From Bradyrhizobium diazoefficiens (lineage in GTDB: Bacteria > Pseudomonadota > Alphaproteobacteria > Rhizobiales > Xanthobacteraceae): a stretch of DNA of 64,000 nt. Positions 61,965 through 64,000 of this stretch are shown here, piece by piece; position 1 is the first letter of the stretch, and every line of letters begins with the position of its first letter. The stretch is from positions 868,001-932,000 of the forward strand of contig NZ_JAENXS010000001.1 in assembly GCF_016612535.1 (NCBI RefSeq), in the 5' to 3' direction. The notes under the pieces are model-generated. The model was not told the origin of the DNA, ran no database searches, and saw only the letters and a program-made list of their open reading frames with translations. The position numbers were made by a program, and so were the translations under genes.

Positions 61965-62918
61965 TTATGCTCGCACGGACTGGACCGGGCCGGGCACCTG
62001 GCTTTTGCGCCACTTTGCCGGGCTGACGCCCATGTGGCTTTTGAAGGCACGCTGGAACGCGGCTTCGGATTGATACCCGACAGTTTCCGCCACGGCGCCG
62101 GTCGACAACGACGATTTTCTCAGCTCGTTCGCTGCGAGCGCCATCCGGATGTCGGTCAGGAGATCGGCGGCTGAGTGCCCGAGCTTCTCCTGGAACTGCC
62201 GCACGAGCGTCGCCCGCGACATGCCGCACAGACGCGCCAGGTCGGGCAGCGACCATGCGCGCGCGGGCTCATTGAACAGGGCGGCCACGGCCGGCGCGAG
62301 GCGCGGATGACCGGCGAGGGCGAGCAGACCGCGCGGCGCGGCGTCCGTAAGGCTGGCGAGCCGCAGCACCAGCGCGAACATCGCGCTCGACAATGCGTTC
62401 AGCATGGCGCGGCCGCCGAGACGGTCGTCCGCGGACTCGCTGCGCATCAGCGTCACGAGGCCTGTGAGTTGCCCCGCCGTGTCCGTTTCGCCGGCATCGG
62501 TGCCGGCATGCACGACGAGGCGCGACGGCAAATAGCTGCGCAGCAAGCGGTCATGCGGGGGCGCGATGGCGAAGTGTCCGCATAACAGATCGAGCCGTTG
62601 CCCGGCGCCGGGATTTTCGCTGATCGTGAAATTAAGCGAGGCGCGGTTGCGCGCCGGCAGCGGCGCGGCTCCGCTGCCGTCGTGCATGACGTGTCGGGGA
62701 TTGCCGGGGAGCAGCAGGATGTCGCCGGATTTCAGCTGCAGCGGCCGGCCGCCTGCCGGATCGTCCAGCGTCGCCGAGCCGGCCAGCACGGCGTGATACG
62801 GGATTTCGTTCGGCTCGCCCGGTCCCTGGTCGATGCGCCATGGCGCGCCGTAGGCGCAGCGCAGGTCGAGCCGCCCGCGCACGGGCATCATCTCGAGCAG
62901 CCGGCTCAGCCAATCCAT
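61965..62918 (-). CDS. AraC-family regulator of the RclR type
   Basis: From the ATG at 62918, with a good aggagatcg site, the protein has 317 residues. The N-terminal cupin (about 1-130) starts MDWLSRLLEMMPVRGRLDLR with Cys21, and has a second cysteine in DLLCGHFAI (C113). As I recall, E. coli RclR senses HOCl through Cys21 and Cys89, the latter in a CG motif, so both positions appear conserved. The C-terminal double HTH (SLPDLARLCGMSRATLVRQF; AVAETVGYQSEAAFQRAFKS) binds DNA. It is divergent from an AhpD-like gene and a DUF417/RclC-like gene. The upstream in-frame start at 62951 is less likely. Confidence 0.88.
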   Translation of the reverse strand: MDWLSRLLEMMPVRGRLDLRCAYGAPWRIDQGPGEPNEIPYHAVLAGSATLDDPAGGRPLQLKSGDILLLPGNPRHVMHDGSGAAPLPARNRASLNFTISENPGAGQRLDLLCGHFAIAPPHDRLLRSYLPSRLVVHAGTDAGETDTAGQLTGLVTLMRSESADDRLGGRAMLNALSSAMFALVLRLASLTDAAPRGLLALAGHPRLAPAVAALFNEPARAWSLPDLARLCGMSRATLVRQFQEKLGHSAADLLTDIRMALAANELRKSSLSTGAVAETVGYQSEAAFQRAFKSHMGVSPAKWRKSQVPGPVQSVRA

Positions 62919-63049
62919 CGCGATCTCCTGAACGATCCAATTTGAGACCATTGAGCATCTATTCGAGATTTATGGACATTCAAAGTATCAAACGAGACCC
63001 TATTGTCACCCCTGCAAACGTTCACCGACGCCAACAAGGAGTGCCAACA

Positions 63050-63586
63050 ATGTCCCGTCTTTCCGTTCCCAGTCTCGACACCGCAACCGGCGCAACCGCT
63101 GAAGTCTATGGCCAGATCAACAAGGCGATCGGCAGCGTGCCGAACACCTTTGCCGCGATCGGCGCCCATGGGCCGGATGCGCTCAAGTCCATCCTGCTCG
63201 CCGACAGCGTGCTCGCTTCGGGTTCGCTTTCGAAGCGCGACCAGGAGACCATCAAGCTCGTCATCTCCGGCGTCGCCGGTTGCGACTACTGCGTCGCCGC
63301 ACACAGCCTGCTCGGCAAGCTCGCGGGCCTGAAGCCCGAAGAGTTGAAGAATATCCGCGAGCGCCGGGCGACCGGCGATGACAAGCGCGATGCGCTGATC
63401 CGCTTCGTCCGCAAGCTCGCGCAATCCAGTGGCACGGTCAGCGACGAGGATTTCGCCGCCATCAAGGCTGCCGGCTACACCGACAAGCAGCTGGTCGAGA
63501 TCAGCCTGGCATTTGCGACCACCGTCTTCACCAACGTGTTCAACCGCATCAACGACACCGAGATCGACTTCCCCGCGGTCGCATGA
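63050..63586 (+). CDS. AhpD/carboxymuconolactone decarboxylase-like peroxidase
   Basis: The ATG at 63050 after aaggagtgccaaca gives 178 residues. The AhpD-type active site is visible: GCDYCVAAHSLLGK with C78, C81 and H85, the CxxC-His pair of alkylhydroperoxidase D-like enzymes. The helical core SKRDQETIKLVISGVAG and ATTVFTNVFNRINDTE fit the CMD fold. It probably reduces peroxides or chloramine-type oxidants with a thiol partner. It heads an operon with the DUF417 gene, controlled by the divergent AraC regulator. Confidence 0.9.
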   Translation: MSRLSVPSLDTATGATAEVYGQINKAIGSVPNTFAAIGAHGPDALKSILLADSVLASGSLSKRDQETIKLVISGVAGCDYCVAAHSLLGKLAGLKPEELKNIRERRATGDDKRDALIRFVRKLAQSSGTVSDEDFAAIKAAGYTDKQLVEISLAFATTVFTNVFNRINDTEIDFPAVA

Positions 63587-63630
63587 AGCGACCGCGCCAA
63601 GTCCGATCATCAATGAAAGGGATCACGACC

Positions 63631-64000
63631 ATGACCACGATGACCACCGCCGCGCAAAGTCCGCTCGTCCGCGCGCTGCAAAACTCCGGCCTGCTTACGG
63701 AAGATCTCGACTACCACCTTGTCCGAGCCTCGATGGTGATCATGTTTCTCTTCTTCGGCTACCAGAAGTGGTTTCCGTATGAGTTCGAAAGACTGGTCCC
63801 GTTCATCAGCAACGGCCCGCTGATCTGGTGGCTCTATCCCGTCTTCGGCCACGCCGGCGCCAGCTATTTCCTCGGCACCTCGGAGTGGACGTTCGGGATC
63901 CTGCTGCTCACCGGCTTCTGGGACAAGCGGCTCGGCATCCTCGGCGCCCTCGGCTCGACCGGCACCTTCATCGCGACGGTCACGATCATTCCGTTCATGC
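63631..64000 (+). CDS. DUF417 (YkgB/RclC-like) inner-membrane protein, 3' end outside the window
   Basis: The frame is open at the window end. From the ATG at 63631, preceded by gaaaggga, it encodes a hydrophobic protein with YQKWFPYEFERLVPFISNGP, LIWWLYPVFGHAGASYFLGT and FWDKRLGILGALGSTGTFIA, the DUF417 (YkgB/RclC) pattern. RclC is induced by reactive chlorine in E. coli. An in-frame ATG at 63613 is an alternative. The membrane function is unknown. It lies 44 bases after the AhpD-like gene. Confidence 0.87.
   Translation, partial: MTTMTTAAQSPLVRALQNSGLLTEDLDYHLVRASMVIMFLFFGYQKWFPYEFERLVPFISNGPLIWWLYPVFGHAGASYFLGTSEWTFGILLLTGFWDKRLGILGALGSTGTFIATVTIIPFM

Noticed and set aside
1..64000. tRNA, rRNA, CRISPR array or phage attachment site
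   Set aside because: I looked for tRNA-like cloverleaf ends, regularly spaced repeats and integrase-linked duplications and saw none that I could support.

Overview
The window is a high-GC, densely coded chromosomal segment that looks like Bradyrhizobium (Alphaproteobacteria, Hyphomicrobiales). The main reasons are a 999-residue PutA whose aldehyde-dehydrogenase cysteine falls exactly at codon 792, as I recall for the B. japonicum enzyme; the many palindromic intergenic repeats of kinds I recall from Bradyrhizobium genomes; and generally rhizobial gene content. There is no sign of a plasmid, phage or symbiosis island. The only complete mobile element is one IS1182-family insertion sequence at 35223-36927.

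Layout. 1-2220: the end of a YcjX-type ATPase gene and its YcjF-type membrane partner. 2217-5805: an ArnT-like glycosyltransferase and an unusual adenylate cyclase (cytochrome-b-like membrane part, 2Fe-2S ferredoxin domain, class III cyclase). 6143-8071: a SorAB-like sulfite dehydrogenase pair and a cold-shock protein. 8353-17917: PutA, a class III CoA-transferase, a GST, a secreted CxxCH protein, a cyclic-nucleotide-binding protein and a metallo-beta-lactamase-fold hydrolase. 17976-19984: a LemA/TPM operon. 20164-23381: a crotonase-fold protein with a split acyl-CoA dehydrogenase pair. 23479-27906: an orphan form-II CoxL-like molybdenum hydroxylase, a DapA-family aldolase/lyase and a Tat-exported VOC protein. 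28108-31696: an HtrA/PDZ pseudoprotease with a short LuxR protein, next to an OmpR/histidine kinase pair. 31886-34225: Tex. 34226-37082: about 1 kb of repeat DNA, the IS element and another repeat. 37083-39811: a cyanuric acid amidohydrolase and an amidase. 39817-43042: a Glyoxalase_8-like/Lon-N/Clp-N fusion, a double-hotdog thioesterase and small proteins. 43107-46484: PoxB and the DgoA/DgoK galactonate genes. 46522-50277: a sigma-54 promoter, a luciferase-type monooxygenase, its flavin reductase and a sigma-54 activator. 50373-55412: a single-chain biotin acyl-CoA carboxylase and an acyl-CoA ligase. 55561-59414: a chemoreceptor, a TetR regulator with a dyad over its own start codon, a tautomerase and a GFA protein. 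59463-61886: a COG0523 GTPase tightly coupled to a D-amino-acid deacylase. 61965-64000: an RclR-like AraC regulator divergent from an AhpD-like protein and an RclC-like (DUF417) membrane protein.

The best candidates for something not yet described are: the sigma-54-controlled flavin monooxygenase cassette with a strong hairpin between its two genes; the RclR-like reactive-chlorine module that uses an AhpD-like protein; the pseudoprotease/LuxR pair; the protease-less Lon-N/Clp-N fusion; and the redox-domain adenylate cyclase. All functions are read from sequence and remembered family features; no database search was run.
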